Positions 17,285 through 26,638 of a stretch of DNA of 64,000 nucleotides are shown here, piece by piece. Both the position numbers and the translations under genes were made by a program. Position 1 is the stretch's first letter, and every line of letters starts with the position of its first letter. The notes beneath the pieces were generated by a model. That model was not told the DNA's origin. It saw only the letters and a program-made list of their open reading frames with translations, and did no database searches. This DNA comes from Brevundimonas sp. (GTDB lineage Bacteria; Pseudomonadota; Alphaproteobacteria; Caulobacterales; Caulobacteraceae), in contig NZ_JAQSDY010000009.1 in assembly GCF_029946145.1 (NCBI RefSeq), positions 1-64,000 on the forward strand. The letters run 5' to 3'.

Positions 17285-18613
17285 TCAGGACTCCTCGGTC
17301 TTGAGATTGGGAGACAGGACGCCGCTGCTTTCGCCGGAGGGCAGCAGGCTCCGGCCGGCGTTGGCGACGAAGAAGGCCTGGAGCGCGGCAGACCGGCCAG
17401 CTGGCCGCGGCGGTCTGGCCGCCGCCGGTCCCGTCGCGGTCTGGCGGGCGGCCGAAGAGGCTCCGGCGGCCGCCCCGGAGACGGGCTCGGGCGAGCCGCC
17501 CGCTGCGGAGCCGCTGAGTGGCGACGAGGGGCCCGCGGGACCCGAGGAGGGTTTGGACGCGCCAGGAGCGCGGCCGGACGACGGCGGAGGCGACGGCGAA
17601 GGCGACGACGGGCGCGACGGGGAGGGCGATGAGGGCATTGATGAAGGCGGCGATGGGGGACGGCCCGAGTTTGCGCCGGCCGCGGCCTTCGCCGGCGCCG
17701 CCATCCGCGCGGCGGCCCCTGCGGCTGCGGACCCCGCTCCTGCGATCCCCGCACCCGCCAGGGCGCCCGCGCCGCCAACCGCCAGCGCGCCAGTTACCGC
17801 CGAGCCCGCCCCCAGAGCCGGACCACCGGTGACAAGGGCGGCGGCCAGATTGGGGATGAACAGGGCCAGCATGGCCAGCAGGATTGCGGCGACCAGGATG
17901 CTCAACGCCTCGTAGATGTCGGGATTGGCCGAGGGCTGGAGCTGATCGAAGATCGTCCGGGCGCCGGAGATCACGAGGGCCAGGGCCAGCACCTTGAGGC
18001 CGGATGAGACAACGTAACCGAGCGGCCGCTCGGCCAGGAAGGCGGACTTGTTCCAGATGCCGAAGGGCAGCAGCACGAAGCCGCCCAGGGTGACGATCTT
18101 GAACTCCAGCAGGGCGACGATGATCTGCAGGGCGAGGACGGCGAAGGCCAGCATGATGCCGATCATGGCCAGGCCCAGGATCAGGGCGTCCGACATGTTG
18201 CCGACCACGTCGAGCGGGTTGTCGACCGGCGCCGGGGTCTCGCCGAGCGCCTTCACGATCTCCCAGCCCTGGGCGAGAATGGCTCCGGGATTGAGGAAGT
18301 CGGCACGGCTCAGCGAGCCGCCCCCGGCGGTCAGGCCCAGTTCGATGAAGCCCGCATAGATCGTCTCGGACAGCTGCTGCCAGTCGTTGATCAACCAGGC
18401 GAAGGCTCCGATCAGGAGCACCTTGCCGAAGCCCGAGGCCAGCACCTCGCGGTTGGATGACAGGGCCCACTGGATGCCGGTCAGGGCGACCACCAGCACG
18501 ATGAGAAGGCCGAACACGCCGTTGACCGCGCCCTGCAGGGCGTCGAACCCGGCCGAAATGGTGTTGGAGAACACCACCATCAGCTCATTGGGGGTTTCCG
18601 GCCCGACCGACAT
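17285..18613 (-). CDS. trbL: TrbL, VirB6-like polytopic membrane protein
   Basis: 442 aa. Residues ~1-270 hold six or so hydrophobic segments (GVFGLLIVLVVALTGIQWAL, VLLIGAFAWLIND, LILGLAMIGIMLAFAVLAL, KVLALALVISGAR, LVAAILLAMLALFIPN). The rest is a long Ala/Gly then Ser/Pro-rich tail (e.g. PPSPPSSMPSSPSPSRPSSP), which is compositionally extreme and probably disordered. It forms part of the inner-membrane translocation pore. Confidence 0.9.
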   Translation of the reverse strand: MSVGPETPNELMVVFSNTISAGFDALQGAVNGVFGLLIVLVVALTGIQWALSSNREVLASGFGKVLLIGAFAWLINDWQQLSETIYAGFIELGLTAGGGSLSRADFLNPGAILAQGWEIVKALGETPAPVDNPLDVVGNMSDALILGLAMIGIMLAFAVLALQIIVALLEFKIVTLGGFVLLPFGIWNKSAFLAERPLGYVVSSGLKVLALALVISGARTIFDQLQPSANPDIYEALSILVAAILLAMLALFIPNLAAALVTGGPALGAGSAVTGALAVGGAGALAGAGIAGAGSAAAGAAARMAAPAKAAAGANSGRPPSPPSSMPSSPSPSRPSSPSPSPPPSSGRAPGASKPSSGPAGPSSPLSGSAAGGSPEPVSGAAAGASSAARQTATGPAAARPPRPAGRSAALQAFFVANAGRSLLPSGESSGVLSPNLKTEES

Positions 18614-18625
18614 CGCCGCGCCTCC

Positions 18626-19375
18626 TCAGTCCCGCGCGTGGGCGAAGGGATCAAAGGCGGGGGCGGCCGGCGTGGTCGCCGACCGCGACCAGCGCCGACG
18701 GCGGGCCTCGTCTCCGGCGGTCCGGTCGGCGGCCTCTCGCGCCGTCTGTTCGGCCAGCAGGCGCGACTGGGCCAGCATGATGGTCCGCAAGGCCGCCAGA
18801 TCTTCCGCCAGGACCGCCAACATCTGGTTGGAGGACTGGATCGCCGCGGTCTGGCCCGACGCGGTTTCGCTGGCGGAAAGGGCGCCGGTCAGTCTCTGTC
18901 CGCGTTGCTGACCAAGCCGTTCGAGTTCGGCCGCGGTGCGCGCGACGTCCTCGGCCGTCCGTCGCGCGTTGGCGGTCCGGGCGCGGCCCTGTTCGAGCAG
19001 GCGCAGGATGTCCGACCCGGAGACATCATCGGGATAGAGAGACCGGAACTGCTGCTCCAGCCCCTCGGCCGAGGCGGCGATGCCGCGGGCGGTCCGGGCC
19101 AGCTCGGCCATGTCCCGCAACGACTGGCTGTTGCCGGCCAGATGGCTGTAGGGCGAGGCGGCCAGGCTGCGGGCCTCGTTGGCCAGACTCTCCAGCTGGC
19201 GCGCCGCCTGCAGGGCGTTCTCGATATGGTTGCGCGGGTCGAACACGACCTGCTGGGCCGGAACGGGGGCGGCGACGGCCAGGAGGCTGACCGCGGCGAG
19301 GCCGGCGGTCAGGATACGCAGCGGCCTATTCGGCCGCGAGCGGATGGGCGAAGGCGTCGAGGACGGCGTCGACAT
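18626..19375 (-). CDS. trbJ: TrbJ, VirB5-like periplasmic conjugation protein
   Basis: 249 aa. It has a signal peptide with a basic N-region (RPNRPLRILTAGLAAVSLLAVAAPVPAQ in two parts), then the TrbJ opening VVFDPRNHIENALQAARQLE and a mostly helical, coiled-coil-like body. The start is supported by AGGGAG seven bases upstream even though it lies 50 bases inside the end of trbE. VirB5-like proteins sit at the pilus tip and aid adhesion; TrbJ is needed for mating-pair formation. Confidence 0.88.
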   Translation of the reverse strand: MSTPSSTPSPIRSRPNRPLRILTAGLAAVSLLAVAAPVPAQQVVFDPRNHIENALQAARQLESLANEARSLAASPYSHLAGNSQSLRDMAELARTARGIAASAEGLEQQFRSLYPDDVSGSDILRLLEQGRARTANARRTAEDVARTAAELERLGQQRGQRLTGALSASETASGQTAAIQSSNQMLAVLAEDLAALRTIMLAQSRLLAEQTAREAADRTAGDEARRRRWSRSATTPAAPAFDPFAHARD

Positions 19376-21764
19376 TGTGCACTCCCTTGGCTTTGAGGAA
19401 TTCCCGCGCGAAACCGTCCCGGCCGACGGCGTCGGATCCGGTGCGGGCGAGGATGGCGTCGATGAGGGTCTGGTCTTCGGGCGCGCCGGCGCCGCACAAC
19501 GCCAGCGCCACGCCGGTCAGCCGCAAATCAAAAAGCCTGCGGCCGCGCGGCTGGCGCCAGTAGTAGGCGCGCTTGGGCGTGGCGAAGGCGATGAGCTCCA
19601 GCTGGCGGCGGTTCAGGCCGAAACCCTGGTACAGGGTCGCCGAGGCGGGCTCCATCGCCCGGGGGTTGGGCAGGAAGACCTGGGTCGGACAACTCTCGAT
19701 CAGACTGGACGCGATCGTCGAGGCCGCGACATCGTCGAGCGACTGGGTCGCGAACACGACCGCCACCCGCTTCTTGCGCAGGGTCTTGAGCCATTCGCGA
19801 ATCCTGGCGGCGAAGGCCGTCTCGCCCAGGAACAACCAGGCTTCGTCCAGAATGAGCAGGGTCGGGCGACCGTCGAAGCTGCGCTCCAGATGGTGGAACA
19901 GGGCCGACAGGACCGGCGCGACCGCCGAAGGGGTCGCCATCAGCGATTCAAGCTCGAAGGTGTCGAAGCGGCTGGGCTTGAGGGTCTCGCCTTCACCGTC
20001 GAGAAGCGCGCCATGCGGCCCCTTCAGCGTCAGGGGCTCGAGTGCGGCGGCCACCGCCCTGTCCTGCACCAGGGCGCAGAACACCGTCAGGGTGCGCTGC
20101 GGGACCGGCGCTTCAGCGAGCGCGGCGAGCGCGGCCCAGATCTCCTCGCGGACCCGGGGGACGGGATCGAGCCCGGCCAGGCGCACCGTCTCGGCGATCC
20201 ATTCCGAGGCCCAGGCCCGCTCGATCTCGTCATCGATCCCCGCCAGCGGCGGGAGCGAGAAGCGGGCCCCGGGTTCGAGCGCTCGCCACACTCCGCCGGC
20301 CGCCAGGGTGGCCGCGCGCGCCGAGCGCCCCTTGTCGAAGAAGACGACCCGGGCGCCGGGGTAGCGGAACCATTGCAGGGCGAGGAAGGACAGCAGCGCG
20401 CTCTTGCCCGAGCCCGTGGGCCCCACGACCATGGCATGGCCGACATCGCCGACGTGGAGCACCAGGCGGAAAGGCGTCGATCCCGTCGTCCGGGCGGTCG
20501 CCAGCGGCGGTCCGTCCAGGCAGGCGTCCGCCGAGGGACCGGCCCACACCGCCGAGACCGGCAGAAGGTCGGCCAGGTTCAGGGTGGAGACCATGGGCCG
20601 CCGCACGTCCGCATAGGGTTCGCCGGGCAGGGACCCCAGCCACGCCTCGACAGCGTTGAGATCCTCGATCCGGGCCAGCAGGCCCTGGGCGTTGAGCGCC
20701 GCCTCCACGGCGCGCGCCTTCGCGGCCGCCTTGTCCTCCGTTGCGTCGAGAACGGTGACCGTCAGGGTCAGATAGCCGAACGCGCAGGCCTCGGCGCCCA
20801 GGGCGCTCAGGGCGCCGTCGCACTCCTCGGTCTTGGCGGCCGCGTCGGTGTCGAGGAGCGGGATTTCTTCCCTGGTGATGGCCTCGCGCAGCAGGACGCC
20901 GACGCCCTTGCGCTTGGCGAACCAGCGCTTCCTCAGCTTGACGATCTCGCGTTCGGCCTCGGGCTTGTCGAGGCCGATCCACCGGGCCGTCCAGCGATAT
21001 TCGAATGGCAGGGCGCCAAGCGCGTCGAGCAGGCCGGGCCGGGTCACCGACGGCAGGCCCCGGACGGAGACGACCTTGAGCCAGCGGTCGCCGAGACGCG
21101 GGGCGACCCCGCCGGTGAGGCCCGCGTCCGCCAGCCAGGCGTCGAGATAGATGGGCTGATCGGGGGCGGCGACCGCGAAGGCCCGGGGCGAGACGCAGTC
21201 GTGCAGCCAGGTCAGGAGTTCGTCGTCGGCCAAGGCCGCGATTTCCGGCAGGGCGTCGGACAACAGATCCAGAGTGGTGGCCGCTTCACGTGCGAAGGCG
21301 GTCAAGACCTGGCGCCAGTCGGCTCCGCTCCTGGCCAGGCCATCGAACAGCCAGCGCTCGATCCGCCGGGTCTCGTCGGCCGGGGGCAACCAGGTCAGGG
21401 CCAGCCGGAAGTCGGTCTCGAAAGCCGGTTCGGCGTCCTCGAAGCGGTCGCGGCGCTCCGCGTCGAGCAGCCAGGCCGCGTCGATGTCGAAGTCGCTTTC
21501 GGGATAGGGGGCGGCTTCGCGCCGGCGGGCTTCCATATGCAGGCACCAGCCGGTGCCAAGGCGCTTCAGCGCATTGTTGAGCCGGGCGCGCACCGCCATC
21601 AGTTCGTCCCCCGTCGAGGATTCCAGGTCAGGACCCCGGAACCGGAAGGCCGTTGTGAATGAGCCGTCCTTGTTCAGGACCACGCCGGGCGCGACCAGGG
21701 CGGCCCAGGGCAGATGATCCGCCAGGGCGGCGGGGCGGCGGCGGTGTTCGTCAAGAAAACGCAT
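19326..21764 (-). CDS. trbE: TrbE, VirB4-like conjugation ATPase
   Basis: 812 aa from the ATG at 21764, just after the trbD stop. The N-terminal domain (RFRGPDLESSTGDEL) is followed by the ATPase with Walker A VGPTGSGKSALLSFL (~450), Walker B TLLILDEAWLFLG (~635), and the C-terminal FATQSLDDVAAS motif. It powers pilus and channel assembly. A minus-strand in-frame extension upstream of 21764 overlaps trbD and is not the gene. Confidence 0.93.
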   Translation of the reverse strand: MRFLDEHRRRPAALADHLPWAALVAPGVVLNKDGSFTTAFRFRGPDLESSTGDELMAVRARLNNALKRLGTGWCLHMEARRREAAPYPESDFDIDAAWLLDAERRDRFEDAEPAFETDFRLALTWLPPADETRRIERWLFDGLARSGADWRQVLTAFAREAATTLDLLSDALPEIAALADDELLTWLHDCVSPRAFAVAAPDQPIYLDAWLADAGLTGGVAPRLGDRWLKVVSVRGLPSVTRPGLLDALGALPFEYRWTARWIGLDKPEAEREIVKLRKRWFAKRKGVGVLLREAITREEIPLLDTDAAAKTEECDGALSALGAEACAFGYLTLTVTVLDATEDKAAAKARAVEAALNAQGLLARIEDLNAVEAWLGSLPGEPYADVRRPMVSTLNLADLLPVSAVWAGPSADACLDGPPLATARTTGSTPFRLVLHVGDVGHAMVVGPTGSGKSALLSFLALQWFRYPGARVVFFDKGRSARAATLAAGGVWRALEPGARFSLPPLAGIDDEIERAWASEWIAETVRLAGLDPVPRVREEIWAALAALAEAPVPQRTLTVFCALVQDRAVAAALEPLTLKGPHGALLDGEGETLKPSRFDTFELESLMATPSAVAPVLSALFHHLERSFDGRPTLLILDEAWLFLGETAFAARIREWLKTLRKKRVAVVFATQSLDDVAASTIASSLIESCPTQVFLPNPRAMEPASATLYQGFGLNRRQLELIAFATPKRAYYWRQPRGRRLFDLRLTGVALALCGAGAPEDQTLIDAILARTGSDAVGRDGFAREFLKAKGVHNVDAVLDAFAHPLAAE

Positions 21765-21771
21765 CTCCGCC

Positions 21772-22047
21772 TCACGCGTCCAGATGGGCGGGCAGCGCCA
21801 GATGACGCCGCAGGACATCGAAGAACCGGCGGTCGGCTCGCGCGGCCCACAGGCCGATGGCGTGGGCGACCGCCCACCACAGCAGGCCGAGCCACCAGAT
21901 GCGAAGGGCGAGACCCAGGACCATGGCGATCGTGCCCATGACGATCGCATAGTCACGGGGCATGCCGGCCATCAGCACCGGCTCGGCCAAGGCCTGGGCC
22001 ACGGGCAGGTCCCAGCCTTCGGCCCGGGCGTCCGGAGCGCCGGTCAT
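21772..22047 (-). CDS. trbD: TrbD, VirB3-like membrane protein
   Basis: 91 aa, the usual TrbD size. It has PVLMAGMPRDYAIVMGTIAMV and LGLLWWAVAHAIGLWAARADRRFFDVL, two membrane hairpin segments. It works with TrbE at the base of the apparatus. Its start shares one base with the trbC stop and 7 bases separate it from trbE. Confidence 0.9.
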   Translation of the reverse strand: MTGAPDARAEGWDLPVAQALAEPVLMAGMPRDYAIVMGTIAMVLGLALRIWWLGLLWWAVAHAIGLWAARADRRFFDVLRRHLALPAHLDA

Positions 22048-22367
22048 CAGCCGATTTCCATTCCGCCGGCGAAGCCGAAGAAGTCCAGAAAGAAGGTCGA
22101 GGCCGCGAAGGCGATCGACAGGCCGAACATGATCCCCAGACCGCGCCGCATCGACGACCCGTTCTCGCTCATGGCGATCCCGGCCCCGAAGACGACGACG
22201 GCGACAACCGCCGCGGCCTGGACGACGGGACCCGTGATCGACGCCACCACCTGCTGTAGCGGCCCTTCCCAGGGCATTCCGGAACCGCCGGCCAGCGCGG
22301 GCCCGGCGACCGTCAGGCTACAGAAGGCCAATGCGCCGCAAAGGCGGCGAACAACGATCTGGTTCAT
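22047..22367 (-). CDS. trbC: TrbC, VirB2-like prepilin
   Basis: 106 aa. It has a signal peptide ending near AGPALAGG, then the short loop and two hydrophobic helices of VirB2/TrbC pilins (VVQAAAVVAVVVFGAGIAM and ASTFFLDFFGF). It is probably matured by TraF. It is the first gene of the surviving contiguous trb run; its normal upstream neighbour trbB is now 10.4 kb away at 32772-33728. A TTGACA at 22436-22441 (minus) could start a transcript, but the matching -10 is poor. Confidence 0.88.
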   Translation of the reverse strand: MNQIVVRRLCGALAFCSLTVAGPALAGGSGMPWEGPLQQVVASITGPVVQAAAVVAVVVFGAGIAMSENGSSMRRGLGIMFGLSIAFAASTFFLDFFGFAGGMEIG

Positions 22368-22839
22368 AAGGCGCGTCCTTCGCTGCGAGACTGTTTGCTC
22401 TCTCGTTATGCAAGCAAAGCGACGTATTTAGTTGCTGTCAATACTATAAAATACTTGTCTGCCTCAAGTTGTTGGTGACTTGTATTCAACTCGAAAAGAC
22501 TTGGCTTATGACTTGGATCGAGTTTCGAGCAGGTCGTGAAGGCGCGCGGAATTCCCCAGCGGCCGCGCCGCGCGCGGGGCCGCCGTTGCACGTCCCGTTG
22601 AGCCTCCGCCCCAATTTGCTCGCCTTTCCGTCCTGGCGCCGATGGCCGCGAGCCATCCCGGAACGGGTCCGCAGGCGCCCGGCCAGCCGCGGGGTTTGCG
22701 ATGGATCGGGCGTGTCGGCGCCCGGCGGCGGCGGCGCAGACGCCGTTGAGATCGCCGAACCGGACAAGCGGCGCCGCCCATCCGGGGGCCTCCCTCCGGC
22801 GCCCTTCCTTCTCTTCTGGCCGCGCAACGGCTTGCGCGC
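22368..22839. other. Non-coding stretch upstream of trbC
   Basis: The first ~130 bases are AT-rich compared with the surroundings and hold several GACTTG/ACTTG repeats (22480-22515); the rest is GC-rich without a credible gene on either strand. It abuts the homopolymer tract and is the left edge of the DNA separating trbC from trbB. Confidence 0.4.
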
Positions 22840-22926
<87 letters not shown>

Positions 22927-22959
22927 CCGTGCGCTGCCCAGCGTCAATTGGATATTCTT

Positions 22960-22983
22960 TAAGCTATCATGTATAGGAGCTTA
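22960..22983 (+). promoter_or_regulatory. Operator-like inverted repeat upstream of hipBA-1
   Basis: TAAGCT (22960-22965) and AGCTTA (22978-22983) form an inverted repeat with a 12-base spacer; CTTAT/ATAAG follows closely (22980-22995). The block is AT-rich and ends 30-40 bases before the hipB start, where AGGAG serves as ribosome site. HipB proteins repress their own operon from such sites. Confidence 0.4.
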
Positions 22984-23027
22984 TCCCACAATAAGGTCGC
23001 TTATATGCAAGTCAGGAGAGGATTCCC

Positions 23028-23348
23028 ATGTCAACCATCCTGCCGATGAGGGTGCGGAAGGGTCTTCTCAAAATGGGCCGTGACCTGTCGATCGCCCGGA
23101 AAAAGCGCAACCTGACGGCCTCGATGATGGCCGAACGCATCGGCGTGGCCGAGACCACCTACTACCGGATGGAAAAGGGCGATCCCAAGGTCGCCCTGGG
23201 TAGCTACGCCATGGCCTTTTTCGTCTTGGGCCTCGGCGACCCGCTGTCGAACATCGTCGACGCCTCCCTGGACGATCAGGGCCTCCTGCTCGAAGCGGAA
23301 CGCCTGCCCCAACGGGTCCGGCGGCCGAAGTCGGAGCGACCCCTGTGA
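23028..23348 (+). CDS. hipB: HipB-like antitoxin (XRE HTH), copy 1
   Basis: 106 aa, with a helix-turn-helix (ARKKRNLTASMMAERIGVAETTYYRMEKG, residues ~23-51) and a family tail (ALGSYAMAFFVLGLGDPLSNIVD). AGGAG lies 8 bases before the ATG. Its stop overlaps the GTG start of hipA by 4 bases, so antitoxin and toxin are translationally coupled. It should bind HipA and the operon promoter. Confidence 0.85.
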   Translation: MSTILPMRVRKGLLKMGRDLSIARKKRNLTASMMAERIGVAETTYYRMEKGDPKVALGSYAMAFFVLGLGDPLSNIVDASLDDQGLLLEAERLPQRVRRPKSERPL

Positions 23349-24613
23349 GCCGGACCGTGGACGTCCATATCGGGGAGAACGCCCGTCTGATCGGCCGTCT
23401 CCACTACAAGCGGGAAGGAGGGCGCGAGAGCTCGGCGTTCGAATACGCAGACGACTGGCTGAAAGACCCCGAAGGCTTCACCATCGATCCCGGGCTGCCG
23501 CGCATCGCCGGGCCCCAGTTTCAAAGGAAGACCGAGGGCGGCTCCGCCTTTCACGGGGCCATCGCCGATACGGAGCCCGACGGCTGGGGTCGGCGGGTGA
23601 TCAGCCGCGACCACGCCAAGCGCCGGCAAGCGCAACGCCGGAGGGGAGAGGAACCCCCCGCCGCCGCCCTGGACGCGCTCGACTATCTGCTCGCGGTCGA
23701 TGATTTCAATCGCATGGGCGCCTTGCGCTTCATGCACGAGGGTCAGTTCCAGCGTCACGTGGAGGAGGGGCGCGGGACCCCGCCCCTGATCGAACTCGGC
23801 CGTCTGCTCCGGGCCAGCCGCGCGGTGGAGACCAATACCGAGACAGAGGCCGACCTCGCCTGTCTGCGCGGCCGCGGCACCTCCCTCGGCGGCCGCCGTC
23901 CCAAATGTTCGATCATTGACGACGACGGGATCCTCTCCATCGGCAAATTCCCCAGCGTGGGGGACGAGCGCGCCGTCGTCGCCGGCGAGGTCCTGGCCCT
24001 CGAACTGGCGGCGAAGGCGGGGATCAACGCCGCCAGGGCGAAGCTGATCGAAAGCGACGGCGATCCCATCGCCGTCATCCGGCGGTTCGACCGGGTCGAC
24101 GGTCTGCGGCTGGACTATATGTCCGCCGCCTCCCTGCTGGGCGCGGACCCCCGGGAGGATCACGCCTATACGGAGATCGTGGACGCCATCCGCATCCACG
24201 GGGCCCGGCCGACCGAGGACATCGAGGAGCTTTGGCGACGGATGGCCTTTTCGGTCATGATCAACAACGTCGACGACCACCTGCGAAACCACGGTTTCCT
24301 GCACGCGGACAGGGATTTCTGGATCCTGTCTCCGGCTTTCGACGTCAATCCCTTTCCGGACCGCGATCGCGAGCTCAAGACCTGGATTTCCGAGGACGCC
24401 GGTCCGGAGGCCACGGTCGACGCGCTGATGTCCGTGGTCGCCTATTTCGGCATGACCCGCGACCGGGCGAAGGCGATCCTGGGGGAAGTCGAGGCCGCGG
24501 TGTCCCTGTGGCGCGATCTGGGCGCCAGCCTCGGACTGAGCGGCCCGGAACTGGACGCCTTCGCCCCGGCCTTCGAACATCGCGAGCGCGAGGCGGCGAG
24601 GGCGCTCGCCTGA
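23345..24613 (+). CDS. hipA: HipA-like Ser/Thr kinase toxin, copy 1
   Basis: 422 aa. Residues ~80-300 show the HipA kinase pattern: GTSLGGRRPKCSI (P-loop-like), GDERAVVAGEVLALELAAKAGI, FDRVDGLRLDYMSAASLLGA, and the catalytic NNVDDHLRNHGFL (Asp), followed by SPAFDVNPFPD. E. coli HipA phosphorylates glutamyl-tRNA synthetase; the target here is unknown. It is only distantly similar to hipA copy 2 in this window and belongs to the group with a short N-terminal subdomain. Confidence 0.85.
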   Translation: MSRTVDVHIGENARLIGRLHYKREGGRESSAFEYADDWLKDPEGFTIDPGLPRIAGPQFQRKTEGGSAFHGAIADTEPDGWGRRVISRDHAKRRQAQRRRGEEPPAAALDALDYLLAVDDFNRMGALRFMHEGQFQRHVEEGRGTPPLIELGRLLRASRAVETNTETEADLACLRGRGTSLGGRRPKCSIIDDDGILSIGKFPSVGDERAVVAGEVLALELAAKAGINAARAKLIESDGDPIAVIRRFDRVDGLRLDYMSAASLLGADPREDHAYTEIVDAIRIHGARPTEDIEELWRRMAFSVMINNVDDHLRNHGFLHADRDFWILSPAFDVNPFPDRDRELKTWISEDAGPEATVDALMSVVAYFGMTRDRAKAILGEVEAAVSLWRDLGASLGLSGPELDAFAPAFEHREREAARALA

Positions 24614-24783
24614 AACCCCGCGAGGCGCTCCGGGCGGCGGATCAATCCAGATCGCCGGGTCCTCAATCCGACTGCCCCCTGAACCTGAATCGCCTGACCC
24701 GATGATCTGCTCCCCAGAAACTGGATCACGGGACGTTAGAGTTTTCTGCTGAGATTTCCCTGGCTGGGAAGGAGCGGAAGACC

Positions 24784-24864
24784 ATGAAGGCATCGGCATT
24801 TTCGGACGCCCAGAAGGCGTTCATTTTGAAGCAGGGTGTGGACGGTGTGCCGGTGGCGGAGATC
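24784..24864 (+). pseudogene. IS3 transposase orfA, 5' remnant
   Basis: The segment reads MKASAFSDAQKAFILKQGVD followed by GVPVAEI, the start of IS3 OrfA proteins, with GGAGCGG upstream. Homology ends at the GAGATC around 24859-24864, where the helix-turn-helix would continue; the neighbouring minus-strand gene's stop codon is built from these same bases. Confidence 0.7.
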
Positions 24865-25618
24865 AGGCCAGGCCGTAGGCTGCGGAGAGACGGGCCAAAG
24901 CGGTCGCGGCGGACATCTTCACCTCAAACGACCCCGGGGCGAAGGTTTCATCGCCCCGAACAGCCGCGACAAATTCATTCATGTCGCCGGCTATGGGCGG
25001 CGGCACGTCCTGGACGGTGTCGCCAGGCAGAAGCTGGAGCATGCGGAACACGTCGTTACGATGTTTCCTGATGTCCTTGCTGTCGACGCTCTGGCCCGAT
25101 GCCTTGCGCGCAGACAGATCGAGGAACGCGCGGGCCTTGAATGGGATTAGGGCGGCTTCCGAAAGCAGCGGCAGGCCGCCGACCTCCCGCATGTTGGCCG
25201 CAAGATAGTCGTAGTAGACGTCGTCCAGCAGAATGGCCGCCAGGCTCGCCGCCGTCTCCTCGACCCCGAGCGGTGTGAAGATGGCGTTCGGCGCCAGGTC
25301 GAATCCTTCCGGCGCACGCGAGAACAGTTCGATCGTGTGCGGATAGTCGTCGATCGCAGGCTTCTCGAAGCGGTAGATTTTTCCCTGGTCGTCCCTGGAT
25401 CGTTGTTCGTAGCCGCCAGCGTCGATGAACGCCCAGAAGGCGGCGAGGAAGCCAGCGTCCAGAACCTCGATAAGCAGAACCACATCCAGGTCCTTGGTGG
25501 CTCGGAACGGAAGGCCGGCGTCTTCCATCAACCGGTCGCACGCGACGCCGCCCACCATCACATAGCGGTCGCGGTAGGCGTCAAAATGATCCTGCCAGCG
25601 CCTGAGGCCTATGACCAT
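24863..25618 (-). CDS. AbiEii-like nucleotidyltransferase (toxin of an AbiE-type pair)
   Basis: 251 aa. It has a nucleotidyltransferase core: MVGGVACDRLMEDAGLPFRATKDLDVVLL (GGxA, then the paired acidic TKDLDVV) and, further on, LIPFKARAFLDL. AbiEii enzymes modify tRNA 3' ends or other targets and are neutralised by AbiEi. Its start lies inside the end of the partner gene (10-base overlap). The stop codon uses bases of the IS3 orfA junction, so the natural C-terminus may have been clipped. Confidence 0.65.
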   Translation of the reverse strand: MVIGLRRWQDHFDAYRDRYVMVGGVACDRLMEDAGLPFRATKDLDVVLLIEVLDAGFLAAFWAFIDAGGYEQRSRDDQGKIYRFEKPAIDDYPHTIELFSRAPEGFDLAPNAIFTPLGVEETAASLAAILLDDVYYDYLAANMREVGGLPLLSEAALIPFKARAFLDLSARKASGQSVDSKDIRKHRNDVFRMLQLLPGDTVQDVPPPIAGDMNEFVAAVRGDETFAPGSFEVKMSAATALARLSAAYGLA

Positions 25619-26628
25619 TTGACCCCCTCAAGCAGATCCTCGGCGGCGATGGCCACCCGCTCGTCCAGATGGTCGCGGACGCTGAGATGCAGGGACAGCC
25701 GGTCGACGACGTTGTCGTGCGTCAGAGCCCCCGGATCGTAAGCCCATGTTTCGACGAAGGCGCCGTCGGGGTCGTTCGCGTCCGTCTCGCGAAGACCGTG
25801 GTCCCGCACGAGCTGGTTCCAGTCCGAGGACGCGACGGCCAGCCATTGCCGCCGTGGACGCGCCAACGGCGTGTAGTGACCCAAAGCGCTCTCTCCGGCG
25901 ACCTTTCCGGGGAACCTTTCCGGACGGGGAATGATGACGGCGCGCACCTTGCGCACAGGGGATTGAAGCCGGGGCGACGCCGCGTCCCACAGGGCGCGGC
26001 CGGCATGGTGGAGGCGAAGCGATCGGTGCTGTCCGACACGTCCGGCGTCGGCCAGGCCGGCCATCTCGAGTTCGTCGAAGGCCCGGGTCATGCTCATGAT
26101 GGCCACCCCGTAGCGACGTGCGAGGTGGGTGGCGCTGGTGGCCTGCGTATCGGGACGCAGGATGGCGCCCAAGATGGCGAGTTGGGCGGTGGGTGAGAAG
26201 GTTTCCACATCTCTGGGCGGATGGCGCGGCGTGCGTTCGCGCAGGTCCATGAGCGCTTCGGGTATGAATATCTGGGCCCTTGGCGCCATGAAGGCCATGC
26301 GCCGAACGAGCAGCGCATGACGGCGGGCGGGCGTTACCGCCTCGAACAGCAGAACGACCAGGCGGCCGTCGCTCCTGTCCCGTACGAGATCGGCATGCCG
26401 GCCCATTTCCTCAACGCTAGCGTCTGAGCCTGGCTTGGGCGCCATCAACAGGCAGGCGCGGCCGACGAGGTCGGCCGACCAGATCGTGTATTGGTCGGGT
26501 ATGAAATACGGCAACTGCGGCAGGTGCGCGCGTTGCAGATCGGGCGAGGCGCCGAACATCTCGCGCAGATAGGCTTCCACCTTGCTCGCGAGCGTTTTCT
26601 CCCAAGCATCTTGCTTTGATTCTAACAT
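25609..26628 (-). CDS. Putative AbiEi-like antitoxin / winged-helix regulator
   Basis: 339 aa from the ATG at 26628 (MLESKQDAWEKTL). Residues ~125-210 look like a winged helix (AQLAILGAILRPDTQATSATHLARRYGVAIMSMTRAFDELEMAGL, quoted in parts: ATHLARRYGVAIMSMTRAFD). The C-terminal part (VRAVIIPRPERFPGKVAGESALGHYT, SSDWNQL) resembles the substrate-like domain of AbiEi antitoxins. It overlaps the downstream nucleotidyltransferase by 10 bases, the usual AbiEi-AbiEii order. A palindrome just ahead of the gene (26639-26659) fits autorepression. Family call by domain layout and context. Confidence 0.55.
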   Translation of the reverse strand: MLESKQDAWEKTLASKVEAYLREMFGASPDLQRAHLPQLPYFIPDQYTIWSADLVGRACLLMAPKPGSDASVEEMGRHADLVRDRSDGRLVVLLFEAVTPARRHALLVRRMAFMAPRAQIFIPEALMDLRERTPRHPPRDVETFSPTAQLAILGAILRPDTQATSATHLARRYGVAIMSMTRAFDELEMAGLADAGRVGQHRSLRLHHAGRALWDAASPRLQSPVRKVRAVIIPRPERFPGKVAGESALGHYTPLARPRRQWLAVASSDWNQLVRDHGLRETDANDPDGAFVETWAYDPGALTHDNVVDRLSLHLSVRDHLDERVAIAAEDLLEGVKWS

Positions 26629-26638
26629 CGAAATCGAA

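Noticed and set aside
19179-21662. Long plus-strand frame opposite trbE
   Set aside because: Antisense to trbE with intact Walker motifs; no protein-like features.
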